A DNA stretch of 64,000 bases from Paenibacillus psychroresistens. GTDB taxonomy: Bacteria; Bacillota; Bacilli; Paenibacillales; NBRC-103111. The number at the start of each line of letters is the position of its first letter. The stretch's first letter is position 1. A program made the translations under genes and the position numbers. Positions 43,456-52,071 of this stretch are shown here, piece by piece. The notes below the pieces were generated by a model. The model saw nothing but the letters and a program-made list of their open reading frames with translations. It was not told where the DNA came from and searched no databases. The stretch lies in NCBI RefSeq assembly GCF_009728935.1, contig NZ_CP034235.1, forward strand, positions 3,572,001 to 3,636,000, in the 5' to 3' direction.

Positions 43456-45201
43456 GTGATTAGTCAGTTATCGTGGAAAATCGGTGGGCAGCAGGGCGAG
43501 GGTGTTGAAAGTACAGATCGTATTTTTTCAACAGCATTGAACCGTCTTGGATATTACTTATATGGATATCGACATTTCTCCTCCCGTATTAAAGGTGGAC
43601 ATACTAATAATAAGATTCGTATCAGCACGAAGCCAATTCGTGCCATTTCTGATGATTTGGACATTCTGGTTGCTTTTGATCAGGAAACGATTGATTTAAA
43701 TGCACATGAGCTTACTAAACACGGTGTAATTGTTGCCGACGCTAAGTTTAGTCCCGTTGTACCAGAAGGTGTTGCTGCAAGATTATTCGCGGTTCCCATT
43801 ACAGGTATTGCTGAAGAACTGGGTACATCCCTTATGAAGAACATGGTTGCTTCCGGAGCATCGTGGGCATTGCTCGGCTTGCCGATGGAGGTATTTAATA
43901 AAGCAGTAGAAGAAGAGTTTGGACGTAAAGGTGCAGCGGTTGTCGAGAAGAATGTATTGGCTGTTGCGCGCGGAGCTGAATTTGTATTAACTGAAGCAGG
44001 TGGGCCTTTAGACCAGTTTCAATTAGAGCCAGCAGACGGTCTGCAAAAGCTATTCATGATCGGAAATGATGCAATTGGATTGGGTGCTGTTGCTGCGGGC
44101 TGTAGATTTATGCCAGCATACCCTATTACACCTGCTTCAGAAATTATGGAATACTTAATCAAAGCTCTGCCTAAATTTGGTGGAACTGTTATTCAAACTG
44201 AAGATGAGATCGCCGCAGTTACCATGGCAATCGGCGCTAACTATGGCGGTGTTCGTACTATGACTGCTTCTGCAGGTCCTGGACTGAGCTTGATGATGGA
44301 AGCTATAGGCTTAGCAGGTATGACAGAGACTCCAGTTGTTATTGTCGATACTCAACGTGGCGGCCCATCAACAGGCTTGCCAACCAAACAAGAGCAAAGC
44401 GATGTTAATGCCATGATTTATGGTACACATGGTGAAATCCCCAAAATCGTAATCTCGCCAAGCACAATTGAAGAATGCTTCTACGATACAATTGAAGCTT
44501 TCAACTTGGCTGAAATATATCAATGCCCAGTAATTATTATGACAGATTTACAGCTTAGCTTAGGTAAGCAATCTGCTGAGATTTTAGATTATAACAAAAT
44601 TGTTATTAATCGTGGAAAGATCGTAACAAGCCCTGAAGAGCAAGAGCCTAACAAATTATTTAAGCGTTATGAGTTTACGGAAGATGGTCAATCGCCGCGT
44701 GTTTTCCCAGGTACTAAGCATGGTATTCATCATGTAACTGGAGTGGAACATGATCAAGAAGGACGTCCTTCAGAAAGCACGATCAATCGTAAGAAAATGA
44801 TGGACAAACGTTTAGGCAAGCTGGATAATTTGCAGGTTACAAACGCAATTAAAGCAGATGCACCTCATGAAGAGCCGGATTATCTAATTATTGGTATGGG
44901 TTCAACGGGTGGTACGATTGACGAAGCAAGAGTGCGTTTAGAAGCTGATGGCATCAAAACAAACCATGTAACCGTGCGTTTATTGCATCCTTTCCCAGCA
45001 GAGCAGCTTAAGGCTTATACAAGCAAAGCAAAGAAATTGATTGTAGTTGAGAATAATGCAACAGGTCAATTAGCTGCTTTAATTAAATTGCATGTGGGTT
45101 CAAGTGAAAAAATTCATAGTCATCTTAAATATGATGGGAATCCTTTCTTGCCATCCGAAATCTATAAAGAGTGTAAGGAGCTGATCCAATGGCAACGTTA
45201 A
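43456..45201 (+). CDS. korA: 2-oxoacid:ferredoxin oxidoreductase, fused gamma-alpha subunit
   Basis: 581 residues from GTG 43456 (AAAGGAGT upstream). Gamma domain first (WKIGGQQGEGVESTDRIFS, RHFSSRIKGGHTNNKIRIS), then the alpha/pyrimidine domain (AAGCRFMPAYPITPASEIME, TASAGPGLSLMMEAIGLAG) and a C-terminal transketolase-type domain. Two-subunit enzymes of this kind oxidise 2-oxoglutarate, or another 2-oxoacid, to the acyl-CoA with reduction of ferredoxin. It overlaps korB by 13 bp. Exact substrate is inferred from family. Confidence 0.92.
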   Translation: MISQLSWKIGGQQGEGVESTDRIFSTALNRLGYYLYGYRHFSSRIKGGHTNNKIRISTKPIRAISDDLDILVAFDQETIDLNAHELTKHGVIVADAKFSPVVPEGVAARLFAVPITGIAEELGTSLMKNMVASGASWALLGLPMEVFNKAVEEEFGRKGAAVVEKNVLAVARGAEFVLTEAGGPLDQFQLEPADGLQKLFMIGNDAIGLGAVAAGCRFMPAYPITPASEIMEYLIKALPKFGGTVIQTEDEIAAVTMAIGANYGGVRTMTASAGPGLSLMMEAIGLAGMTETPVVIVDTQRGGPSTGLPTKQEQSDVNAMIYGTHGEIPKIVISPSTIEECFYDTIEAFNLAEIYQCPVIIMTDLQLSLGKQSAEILDYNKIVINRGKIVTSPEEQEPNKLFKRYEFTEDGQSPRVFPGTKHGIHHVTGVEHDQEGRPSESTINRKKMMDKRLGKLDNLQVTNAIKADAPHEEPDYLIIGMGSTGGTIDEARVRLEADGIKTNHVTVRLLHPFPAEQLKAYTSKAKKLIVVENNATGQLAALIKLHVGSSEKIHSHLKYDGNPFLPSEIYKECKELIQWQR

Positions 45202-46058
45202 AAGATTTTAGAAATAATGTAAAACCCAATTGGTGCCCTGGCTGTGGAGATTTCTCCGTACAAGCAGCGATTCAAAGAGCGGCAGCTAATGTAGGACTTG
45301 AGCCTGAGAATTTGGCTATCGTTTCTGGTATTGGATGTTCAGGAAGAATTTCTGGTTATATCAATGCTTATGGCTTTCATGGCGTTCACGGCAGATCATT
45401 GCCAATTGCACAAGGCTTAAAAATGGCTAATCGCGAATTAACTGTTATCGCTTCAGGCGGCGACGGTGATGGCTTTGCAATCGGAATGGGTCACACTGTA
45501 CATTCCATTCGCAGAAACATCGATATCACGTATATCGTAATGGATAACCAAATATATGGCTTAACTAAAGGCCAACCATCTCCAAGAAGTGCAGAAGGCT
45601 TCAAAACACCTAAAAATGCACCAGGTGGTTCAATTGAATCAGCGCTTGCACCTTTGGAAATTGCTTTATCCGCAGGAGCTACGTTCATTGCTCAATCGTT
45701 CTCAAGCAACTTGAAGCAATTAACGTCACTTATCGAGCAAGGACTTAATCACAAAGGCTTTTCTTTGATCAACGTGTTCAGTCCATGTGTAACTTTTAAC
45801 AAAGTAAACACTTACGATTGGTTTAAAGAAAACATTGTTGATTTGGAAGAATTTCCGGATTATGATCCTTCCAACCGTGTTATGGCGATGACTAAGCTAA
45901 TGGAGACCAATGGTATGCTTACTGGTCTTATCTATCAAGATAAAGTTAAAAAGAATTATGAAGAATTGGTTTATGGCTTTAAGCAAGAATCTTTGGCTGG
46001 TCAGGATATCAAAATTACTGAAGAAGAGTTCGACAAGCTTGTCCAAGAATTTAAATAA
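45189..46058 (+). CDS. korB: 2-oxoacid:ferredoxin oxidoreductase, beta subunit
   Basis: 289 residues. TPP-binding beta subunit: NWCPGCGDFSVQAAIQRAAA (CxxC for the 4Fe-4S cluster), GIGCSGRISGYINAYGFHG, ASGGDGDGFAIGMGH and MDNQIYGLTKGQPSPRS. It completes KorAB. The start lies inside the korA end, ensuring coupled synthesis. A strong terminator follows. Confidence 0.94.
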   Translation: MATLKDFRNNVKPNWCPGCGDFSVQAAIQRAAANVGLEPENLAIVSGIGCSGRISGYINAYGFHGVHGRSLPIAQGLKMANRELTVIASGGDGDGFAIGMGHTVHSIRRNIDITYIVMDNQIYGLTKGQPSPRSAEGFKTPKNAPGGSIESALAPLEIALSAGATFIAQSFSSNLKQLTSLIEQGLNHKGFSLINVFSPCVTFNKVNTYDWFKENIVDLEEFPDYDPSNRVMAMTKLMETNGMLTGLIYQDKVKKNYEELVYGFKQESLAGQDIKITEEEFDKLVQEFK

Positions 46059-46071
46059 GCTTGCCTGTTTA

Positions 46072-46103
46072 AGGCATATGGCATACGCCATATGCCTTTT
46101 TTC
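46072..46103 (+). terminator. korAB terminator
   Basis: AAGGCATATGGC (46072-46083) pairs perfectly with GCCATATGCCTT (46088-46099) around ATAC, followed by a T run. Confidence 0.9.
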
Positions 46104-46107
46104 TTGA

Positions 46108-46211
46108 ATTATAAGAAAGTATAATTTTTTATGCTTATACTGATCTTATAATTCCCGACAAACGCACCGTCTTCCATCGGAAGATCAGCGTAGCCGTTTA
46201 TCCTTGATAAG
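46108..46211 (+). repeat. Family A intergenic repeat, full copy 3
   Basis: AATTATAAGAAAGTATAA at the start, ACTGATCTTATAATTCC in the middle, GACAAACGCACCGTCTTCC and finally GTAGCCGTTTATCCTTG. The head stem is a perfect 9 bp: ATTATAAGA (46109-46117) with TCTTATAAT (46146-46154). In copy 4 the same stem reads AATATAA/TTATATT, a base-pair swap. It lies between the korB terminator and pduL. Confidence 0.85.
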
Positions 46212-46272
46212 TTACTCGAAATCAGGTACGATGCAAGCAAACTCAGATAATGTTTTCTTAGGAGGAACTAAC

Positions 46273-46842
46273 ATGAAAAAAGTTCATATAGGTGTATCCG
46301 CACGTCATATTCATTTGTCCCGAGCTCATATTGAAATTCTATTTGGACAAGGTTATGTGCTTCATGAATTTAAGGCGCTTTCTCAGCCTGGCCAGTTTGC
46401 CGCTGAAGAGGTTGTTTCCGTGCAAGGATCGAAAGGGCGTATGGATAAAATTCGTATTCTTGGTCCAGCAAGAAGTGAGACCCAGCTTGAAATTTCACGC
46501 ACTGATAGCTTTGCATTAGGGCTGAATCCACCTTTAAGGCAATCCGGTGATATAGTGGGCACGCCAGGTATTAAGATAATCGGCCCTGCTGGAGAGGTCG
46601 AATTGCAGCAAGGTGTGATTGTTGCGGCTCGCCATATCCATTTTCATTCTTCAGATGCTGAGGCTTGGGGAATTGTTGATCAACAAATGTTAAAAGTAAA
46701 GCTTAACGGGGAACGTCCTTTAATTCTCGAAAATGTTTTGGCGCGGGTATCGGATCAATTTGCGCTGGATCTACACATAGATACGGATGAAGCGAATGCT
46801 GCTGGTGTAAAAACAGATGAATATGCAGAGATTATAGATTAA
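46273..46842 (+). CDS. pduL: Phosphate propanoyltransferase PduL
   Basis: 189 residues from ATG 46273 (TTAGGAGGAACT upstream). PduL signature with repeated His motifs, VSARHIHLSRAHIEILFG and IVAARHIHFHSSDAEAWG, plus LGPARSETQLEISRTDSF. It transfers phosphate to acyl-CoA, giving acetyl- or propionyl-phosphate, and is unrelated to classical Pta. No microcompartment genes are nearby, so it is likely a housekeeping acetyl-phosphate enzyme, perhaps taking acyl-CoA from central metabolism including KorAB. Confidence 0.93.
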   Translation: MKKVHIGVSARHIHLSRAHIEILFGQGYVLHEFKALSQPGQFAAEEVVSVQGSKGRMDKIRILGPARSETQLEISRTDSFALGLNPPLRQSGDIVGTPGIKIIGPAGEVELQQGVIVAARHIHFHSSDAEAWGIVDQQMLKVKLNGERPLILENVLARVSDQFALDLHIDTDEANAAGVKTDEYAEIID

Positions 46843-46876
46843 TAAGTATAATAGAAATAAAATACAACCTTACTCG

Positions 46877-46906
46877 TTGGATAACAAATCTATTTTGTGA
46901 TAAAAT
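46877..46906 (+). promoter_or_regulatory. SigA-type promoter of miaB
   Basis: TTGGAT (46877-46882), 18-nt spacer, TAAAAT (46901-46906). The transcript would start near 46913 and include the whole family A copy 4 as leader RNA. Confidence 0.6.
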
Positions 46907-46943
46907 GTCTAGGTGTTATTACAATTATAGGTTTGTTTTTTAA

Positions 46944-47038
46944 AATATAAAAAAGTATAAGTTTCACCTATATACAGCTCTTATATTTCCGGACAAACGC
47001 CGTCTTAAAAGACGGCATAGTCGTTTATCCATGTATAG
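46944..47038 (+). repeat. Family A intergenic repeat, full copy 4
   Basis: AATATAAAAAAGTATAAG, TTTCACCTATATACAGCTC, TTATATTTCCGGACAAACG, a perfect inner stem GCCGTCT-TAAA-AGACGGC, then TCGTTTATCCATGTATAG. It ends directly at the miaB ribosome binding site (AAGGCAGGTG), so the element is part of the miaB leader. Confidence 0.85.
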
Positions 47039-47054
47039 AAGGCAGGTGCCAAAA

Positions 47055-48605
47055 TTGGCTGAACAAAAAGACTATTCCAAGTATTTTGACTTCTCGGATG
47101 CTAAGTTAATCAGTGAAGACGAGAATGGAAAGAAGATTAAAATAAAAGGCCGGATTATTAATTTAAAATCAGAGCCAAGCTATAAAGAAGAAAAGAAACG
47201 TGGTAAAGAAGCCATTGAAGTCATATACGATAAGGGTATCCCGGAGGAATTACTCCATTTAGGCAAGGGAAAGTTCTATCACATAATGACCTATGGCTGT
47301 CAAATGAATGAACATGATACGGAAACAATGATGGGTATTTTCGAAGCAATGGGTTATGAGCGAACAGAAGACAAGCTTATTGCCGATGTTATCTTGTTAA
47401 ATACCTGTGCGGTTCGTGAGAATGCGGAGGATAAGGTTTTTGGCGAGCTTGGACATCTGAAGGCATTAAAGCTGGAAAACCCAAATTTAATTTTGGGCGT
47501 TTGTGGCTGTATGTCACAGGAAGAAGCAGTTGTCAGTCGAATTATGCAGAAGCACGCCTTTGTAGATTTAATATTTGGAACTCATAATATCCATCGTCTG
47601 CCGCACCTGCTTGAAGAAGCTTATATGTGCAAGGAAATGGTTGTTGATGTATGGTCCAAGGAAGGCGATATTATTGAGAATCTTCCGAAAAAGCGCGAGG
47701 GTATGAAGGCTTGGGTTAATATTATGTATGGCTGCGATAAATTCTGCACCTATTGCATTGTTCCTTACACCAGAGGTAAAGAGCGGAGCAGAAGACCTGA
47801 GGATGTTATTGCCGAGGTACGGGATTTAGCTAGACAGGGCTTTAAGGAAATCATGCTGCTTGGACAGAATGTTAATGCATATGGTAAGGATTTTATTGAT
47901 ATCAAGTATACTTTTGCAAATCTAATGAATGATGTTCATAAAATAGATATCCCTCGTGTGCGTTTCACTACTTCTCACCCACGGGATTTTGACGATGATT
48001 TGATTGAAGTCTTGAGTAAACGTGGTAATTTGATGGAGCACATTCATCTTCCGGTACAATCAGGCAGCACGGAAGTATTGAAGCGAATGAGCCGTAAATA
48101 TAGCCGTGAGGAATATATTAAACTCGTAGCTAAAATTAAAATCGCTATCCCAGAAGTTGTACTGACAACGGATATTATTGTTGGTTTCCCGGGTGAAACC
48201 GAAGAGCAGTTTGCAGAAACTTTGTCTCTAGTTAATGAGATTGGCTTTGATTTTGCTTTTACTTATAATTATTCACCTCGTTCGGGTACACCTGCTGCTG
48301 AAATGGAAGACAATGTTCCAGAGCTAGAGAAAAAAGCTCGCTTGCAGCGCCTAAACAATGCGATGAATGAATTAAGCAAGAAAAGCAACGAGAAGCTGCG
48401 TGGTCAGCTTGTTGAAGTGATGGTCGAAGGGGAAAGTAAGAATAATCCTGATGTATTGTCTGGCCGGACACGGACGAATAAAATGGTGCATTTTACAGGC
48501 TCTAAGGATTTAATCGGACGAGAAGTAACCGTGAAGGTTACAGAGGCTCAGACATGGATTATCAAAGGCGAGATCGTCAATGAAGTCATTCATAGTGTGG
48601 TCTAA
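47055..48605 (+). CDS. miaB: tRNA-2-methylthio-N6-dimethylallyladenosine synthase MiaB
   Basis: 516 residues from TTG 47055. About 80 non-catalytic residues precede the UPF0004 domain ([49 protein letters not shown]). Radical SAM core: [39 protein letters not shown] and C-terminal TRAM. It methylthiolates A37 in tRNAs reading UNN codons. The ATG at 47031 lies within the family A repeat and is rejected. ricA follows after 23 bp, as in B. subtilis ymcB-ymcA. Confidence 0.96.
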   Translation: MAEQKDYSKYFDFSDAKLISEDENGKKIKIKGRIINLKSEPSYKEEKKRGKEAIEVIYDKGIPEELLHLGKGKFYHIMTYGCQMNEHDTETMMGIFEAMGYERTEDKLIADVILLNTCAVRENAEDKVFGELGHLKALKLENPNLILGVCGCMSQEEAVVSRIMQKHAFVDLIFGTHNIHRLPHLLEEAYMCKEMVVDVWSKEGDIIENLPKKREGMKAWVNIMYGCDKFCTYCIVPYTRGKERSRRPEDVIAEVRDLARQGFKEIMLLGQNVNAYGKDFIDIKYTFANLMNDVHKIDIPRVRFTTSHPRDFDDDLIEVLSKRGNLMEHIHLPVQSGSTEVLKRMSRKYSREEYIKLVAKIKIAIPEVVLTTDIIVGFPGETEEQFAETLSLVNEIGFDFAFTYNYSPRSGTPAAEMEDNVPELEKKARLQRLNNAMNELSKKSNEKLRGQLVEVMVEGESKNNPDVLSGRTRTNKMVHFTGSKDLIGREVTVKVTEAQTWIIKGEIVNEVIHSVV

Positions 48606-48628
48606 TAATAAGGGTGGAGAGTGTGAGA

Positions 48629-49105
48629 ATGAGTGAATGTGGTCATGAACAAACAAAGCTAGTAATGGATCAATATAATTCTACAGAATTAATCGTACGT
48701 GATGATATAATGGCAAAAGCTTTAGAGCTTGCTGCATTAATTTCTACTTCTTCAGAGGTTGAGTTTTACCAGAAATCAGAAAAGCAAATCAATACCAATG
48801 AGCATGTTCAAGGGTTAATTAATATCATTAAGAAGAAGCAAAAGGAAATTGTAGCTTTTGAATCGTTCCGCAATCAGAAAATGGTCGATAAAATTGAAGC
48901 GGAAATCGTTCTTTTACAGGAAGAATTGGATCAAATTCCGATTGTAAGCGAATTTCAGCAATCACAAAGCGATATCAATTATCTGCTCCAGCTTGTTATG
49001 GGAGTAGTTAGAGATACGGTTGCCCAAAAAATTGAAGTTGAAGCGGGTACTGTGGACGAGGACGAAAAGCTGGACACGGCTGTAATTGATGGGTTTGGTG
49101 TATAA
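48629..49105 (+). CDS. ricA: RicA (YmcA), YlbF/YmcA family RNA-processing regulator
   Basis: 158 residues from ATG 48629. Helical YlbF/YmcA fold (DDIMAKALELAALISTSSEV, YQKSEKQINTNEHVQGLINI, IPIVSEFQQSQSDINYLLQL). RicA, RicF and RicT form an Fe-S complex that acts with RNase Y in mRNA maturation and is needed for sporulation, competence and biofilm. The miaB-ricA order is the Bacillus one, and rny is in the same window. Confidence 0.88.
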   Translation: MSECGHEQTKLVMDQYNSTELIVRDDIMAKALELAALISTSSEVEFYQKSEKQINTNEHVQGLINIIKKKQKEIVAFESFRNQKMVDKIEAEIVLLQEELDQIPIVSEFQQSQSDINYLLQLVMGVVRDTVAQKIEVEAGTVDEDEKLDTAVIDGFGV

Positions 49106-49137
49106 ATAAGTTTATGCTAACTCGGAGGAGGTAAAAT

Positions 49138-49509
49138 ATGTACCTTGTAGGTGAACACGTGATTGCGGCGTATAAAACAGGTGAGTATATTGGAGAAGTG
49201 GTTGACGTTTCAGGTATGAAAGCAGCGGTGAAGGTATTAGCGGTGGTTAAGCACCCGACTCAAGGTGATCTTCATAATCCGAATCAAGCTAACGTTGGTT
49301 TTTTTCATCAAAGACGTGCGCTGGCTAACCAAGAAATTGCTTTGATGCCTTTTGATACGATTTCAGTATATCGTCAAGCTGTTCCTGAATATGGCGATTC
49401 GCTGCGGAGAGCATTAGAAAAGGATAAGAAATCATTGGAGAATGATATTCTGTTTGCCCAAAAATGCTTGTTGGAATTGGAAAGTCTAGAACAGGATTAC
49501 TTCAAATAA
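49138..49509 (+). CDS. kapB: Kinase-associated protein B (KapB)
   Basis: 123 residues (VGEHVIAAYKTGEYIGEVVD, VLAVVKHPTQGDLHNPNQA, FFHQRRALANQEIALMPFD, LLELESLEQDYFK), the KapB family, an SH3-like protein that supports KinB input to the sporulation phosphorelay in B. subtilis. CGGAGGAGGT precedes the ATG. No kinB is next to it here, unlike in B. subtilis. Confidence 0.85.
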   Translation: MYLVGEHVIAAYKTGEYIGEVVDVSGMKAAVKVLAVVKHPTQGDLHNPNQANVGFFHQRRALANQEIALMPFDTISVYRQAVPEYGDSLRRALEKDKKSLENDILFAQKCLLELESLEQDYFK

Positions 49510-49511
49510 TT

Positions 49512-49554
49512 AAAATGAGCCGCCTTCGATTATTCAAAGGGACGGCTCATTTTT
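49512..49554. terminator. Bidirectional terminator between kapB and the DUF2533 gene
   Basis: AAAATGAGCCG (49512-49522) pairs with CGGCTCATTTTT (49543-49554). The A-run on one side and T-run on the other suit both convergent genes. Confidence 0.85.
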
Positions 49555-49565
49555 GAATTAAGCTG

Positions 49566-49829
49566 TTATTGCTGTTTGGTCCGATCCGCATAATCTTGAA
49601 TCATTTGCTCTGTGACGAGCTTGCGAACGGGAGATATTCCTTTCAAGGCATGTTCATTTATTTGACGGCTGATTTGATTGATTTCTGTAATGCTGAAGGA
49701 TTCCTTCTTGATGCATTGCTGAAGGGCTTGATCAATAGCCTGTTCACGAAGCTGGTCTAGCTGTAGAAAAGCTTCAATATGATCATGTTGTTTTTTGGAA
49801 TGGGCGGTTATTGCCGTATGGACACTCAT
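49566..49829 (-). CDS. DUF2533 family protein (YpbS-like)
   Basis: 87 residues on the minus strand (MSVHTAITAHSKKQHDHIEA, SFSITEINQISRQINEHALK, RKLVTEQMIQDYADR). It resembles the small helical DUF2533 proteins of Bacillales, function unknown. It is convergent with kapB and divergent from the TRIC-channel gene at 49951. AT-rich promoter-like sequence lies upstream on the minus strand (49870-49915). Confidence 0.75.
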   Translation of the reverse strand: MSVHTAITAHSKKQHDHIEAFLQLDQLREQAIDQALQQCIKKESFSITEINQISRQINEHALKGISPVRKLVTEQMIQDYADRTKQQ

Positions 49830-49950
49830 GAATATTCCCCTTTTGTCGATTAATATGGATGTGGCTTTATCTTTTGCAATATGATGATACTATAACACAA
49901 CAAGCTGTTTCAATAAAAGTTTATTAAAAGAGGATAAGGGGCTGCACAAG

Positions 49951-50559
49951 TTGGATTGGGAGCTGTTAGGAATAATTGGTACAATTGCCTTCGCGCTTAG
50001 CGGAGCTATTGTGGCGATGGAGGAAGAATACGATATCTTAGGTGTTTATGTATTAGGCTTGGTTACGGCTTTTGGTGGAGGGGTTGTGAGAAATTTATTG
50101 ATTGGCAGACCCATATCAACTCTTTGGGAGCAAGGGGATTTACTGGGAACAGCATTAATTGCCATAACAGTCGCTTTTTGTCTTCCGATTATCTGGATTA
50201 AATGGTGGAAGGCTTGGGAATCGTTTTTTGATGCGATTGGACTGGCAGCTTTCGCGATTCAGGGAGCTTTATATGCCTCACAGATGGGGCATCCGCTTAG
50301 TGCAGTTTTAGTTGCAGCCATGATGACGGGAATTGGCGGTGGAATTATCCGGGATGTGCTGGCAGGACGTAAACCTTTGGTTCTCCGGGATGAAATTTAT
50401 GCCGTATGGGCAATTCTAGCTGGTTTATTTATTGGTCTGGGGTGGGTGAATGGAACTGTTCAGCTGACTATTTTGTTCGGAGCTGTTATTGTTATGCGGA
50501 TGCTGTCCGTTTTCTATAAATGGAAGCTGCCTAAAAGATCGTTGCGTTTGCATGAATAG
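49951..50559 (+). CDS. TRIC-type cation channel family protein (YicG/UPF0126)
   Basis: 202 residues from TTG 49951, ~7 membrane segments. Two repeats each contain a Gly-rich helix and basic motif, AFGGGVVRNLLIGRP and GIGGGIIRDVLAGRKPLVLR, the hallmark of bacterial TRIC channels. Probably a homotrimeric K+/cation channel. It is separated by 26 bp from the epimerase-like gene. Confidence 0.88.
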   Translation: MDWELLGIIGTIAFALSGAIVAMEEEYDILGVYVLGLVTAFGGGVVRNLLIGRPISTLWEQGDLLGTALIAITVAFCLPIIWIKWWKAWESFFDAIGLAAFAIQGALYASQMGHPLSAVLVAAMMTGIGGGIIRDVLAGRKPLVLRDEIYAVWAILAGLFIGLGWVNGTVQLTILFGAVIVMRMLSVFYKWKLPKRSLRLHE

Positions 50560-50585
50560 GTTATGAAAGCGAGGATGATGATGAA

Positions 50586-51476
50586 ATGAAAATTGCGATT
50601 TCAGGTGGCAGTGGTTTCATTGGGACTCATTTAATCAACTATTTGTTAACGAAGCAATATGAAGTTCTCTTGATTTCACGTTCCCCCAAAATAACTCAAG
50701 AGAAGGTAGTCTGTGTAACCTGGGCTGAATTGGACCAAGATAGCAGCCGCATAGAGAAGCTAGATGCATGGATTAACTTGGCAGGAGAGAGCATCAACCA
50801 GCGCTGGACCAAATCAGCTAAATCACGGATTATCGAGTCGCGAATTACGATTATTCACCATATAGCTAAGCTAATGGAAAAGCTGGAGGTTAAGCCGAGA
50901 GTTATCATCCATAGTTCAGCAATTGGGATCTATGGAACATCGGATACAAAAACATTTACAGAAGAGAGTAAATCTAAGTCGACCGATTTTCTATCTGAGG
51001 TTGTTCGCGAATGGGAAAAAGCAGCAGAGCAGCTTAAAGGCGCACGTGTAGTGAGACTAAGAACGGGTTTAGTATTAAGTTTGGATGGAGGAGCACTCCC
51101 CACTATGGTCATGCCTTATCGCTTTGGGATTGGGGGCAGAGTAGGCAAGGGCACGCAATGGGTATCATGGATCCACATTACGGATATGGTGCGCCTTTTT
51201 GATTATTGTCTAACCTCTGATCATATATCAGGTGCAGTGAATGCGGTCTCGCCTCATCCAGTAACTATGGAGCAATTCGGCAAAACGATCGCCAGGGTTT
51301 GGCATCGGCCTCATCTCTTCCCAGTTCCAAGCTTTGTGCTAAAGCTTATGTTTGGGGAGATGTCTGTATTGGTTTTAGAGGGTCAGAGAGTGCTGCCACA
51401 GGTTCTTCTTGAGCACGACTATGTATTCCAGTTCAAAGAGCTAGAGCCTGCGCTACAGGAGCTACATAAGGAATAA
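50586..51476 (+). CDS. TIGR01777 family NAD(P)-dependent epimerase-like protein
   Basis: 296 residues, extended SDR fold: KIAISGGSGFIGTHLINYLL nucleotide-binding motif, DAWINLAGESINQRWTKSAK, SSAIGIYGTSDTKTFTEES and a C-terminal DUF1731 region (PSFVLKLMFGEMSVLVLEGQ, QRVLPQVLL). Homologues include B. subtilis YfhF and SulA-like epimerases; substrate unknown. Probably co-transcribed with the TRIC gene. Confidence 0.87.
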   Translation: MKIAISGGSGFIGTHLINYLLTKQYEVLLISRSPKITQEKVVCVTWAELDQDSSRIEKLDAWINLAGESINQRWTKSAKSRIIESRITIIHHIAKLMEKLEVKPRVIIHSSAIGIYGTSDTKTFTEESKSKSTDFLSEVVREWEKAAEQLKGARVVRLRTGLVLSLDGGALPTMVMPYRFGIGGRVGKGTQWVSWIHITDMVRLFDYCLTSDHISGAVNAVSPHPVTMEQFGKTIARVWHRPHLFPVPSFVLKLMFGEMSVLVLEGQRVLPQVLLEHDYVFQFKELEPALQELHKE

Positions 51477-51594
51477 ATGGGATAAGTCCACAACTATTTG
51501 TGACCTAGTAGGCATGCACACAATCGTCTATCCGCATTTGACATAGAATAGCATTGTATTCGCTATTAAAGTTGAAAGAGGAGATGATGGATAA

Positions 51595-51894
51595 ATGACA
51601 AATTACAACAATAATATGCCACCTGTCGCAACAGCGGGAGCTTATGGAGGCATGGGGATGCCTTCATACGGCATGCCGAATGCGGAGATGGCAGCAAATG
51701 CGTGGGCCAATAATGCAGCGCCTGCGTATACTGCACCAGCGCATACAATGGGTTACAGCCCAATGCATTGCGGTCCTATGAAACCAGCACCTGTTTATGC
51801 GGCGGCAGCAGTGTGTGGCGGAGGAACCTCAGCTGGGAGTATCTTGGTTTTATTCATTCTCTTGGTCATCATCAGTCGCGCATTCGTATTGTAA
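51595..51894 (+). CDS. YjcZ-like small sporulation/coat-type protein
   Basis: 99 residues. N-terminal part rich in Ala, Gly, Met, Asn, Pro and Tyr (AYGGMGMPSYGMPNAEMAA), then a C-terminal hydrophobic tail, GSILVLFILLVIISRAFVL, like the membrane-seeking tails of YjcZ/YhfH-type spore proteins. GAGGAGATG precedes the start. CATAGAATA at 51542-51550 resembles SigE/SigK -10 boxes, which would fit mother-cell expression, though the -35 is unclear. A terminator follows. Confidence 0.65.
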   Translation: MTNYNNNMPPVATAGAYGGMGMPSYGMPNAEMAANAWANNAAPAYTAPAHTMGYSPMHCGPMKPAPVYAAAAVCGGGTSAGSILVLFILLVIISRAFVL

Positions 51895-51943
51895 AGCAAC
51901 GAATGCAAAACTGAATATAAAATATCATATGAAAAACAGATTT

Positions 51944-51972
51944 GGCGGCTACGGACTAGTCGCCTTTTTTTT
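51944..51972 (+). terminator. Terminator of the YjcZ-like gene
   Basis: GGCG-g-CTA pairs with TAG-t-CGCC around CGGAC, followed by eight T residues. Confidence 0.8.
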
Positions 51973-52071
51973 GTGTTTTGTAAATAAATAGGTGCATGTT
52001 CAATTCATTCATGCTATATTAAATACATATTATACATAAAAGTATATAAAGTATGAAAAGGATGTGTAACC

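Noticed and set aside
43456..46058. korAB as pyruvate:ferredoxin oxidoreductase
   Set aside because: The fused gamma-alpha plus beta layout without delta subunit fits the two-subunit 2-oxoacid (2-oxoglutarate-type) enzymes better, although substrate cannot be proven.
47031..47054. ATG 47031 as start of miaB
   Set aside because: It lies within the conserved end of family A copy 4 and lacks a binding site; TTG 47055 follows AAGGCAGGTG.
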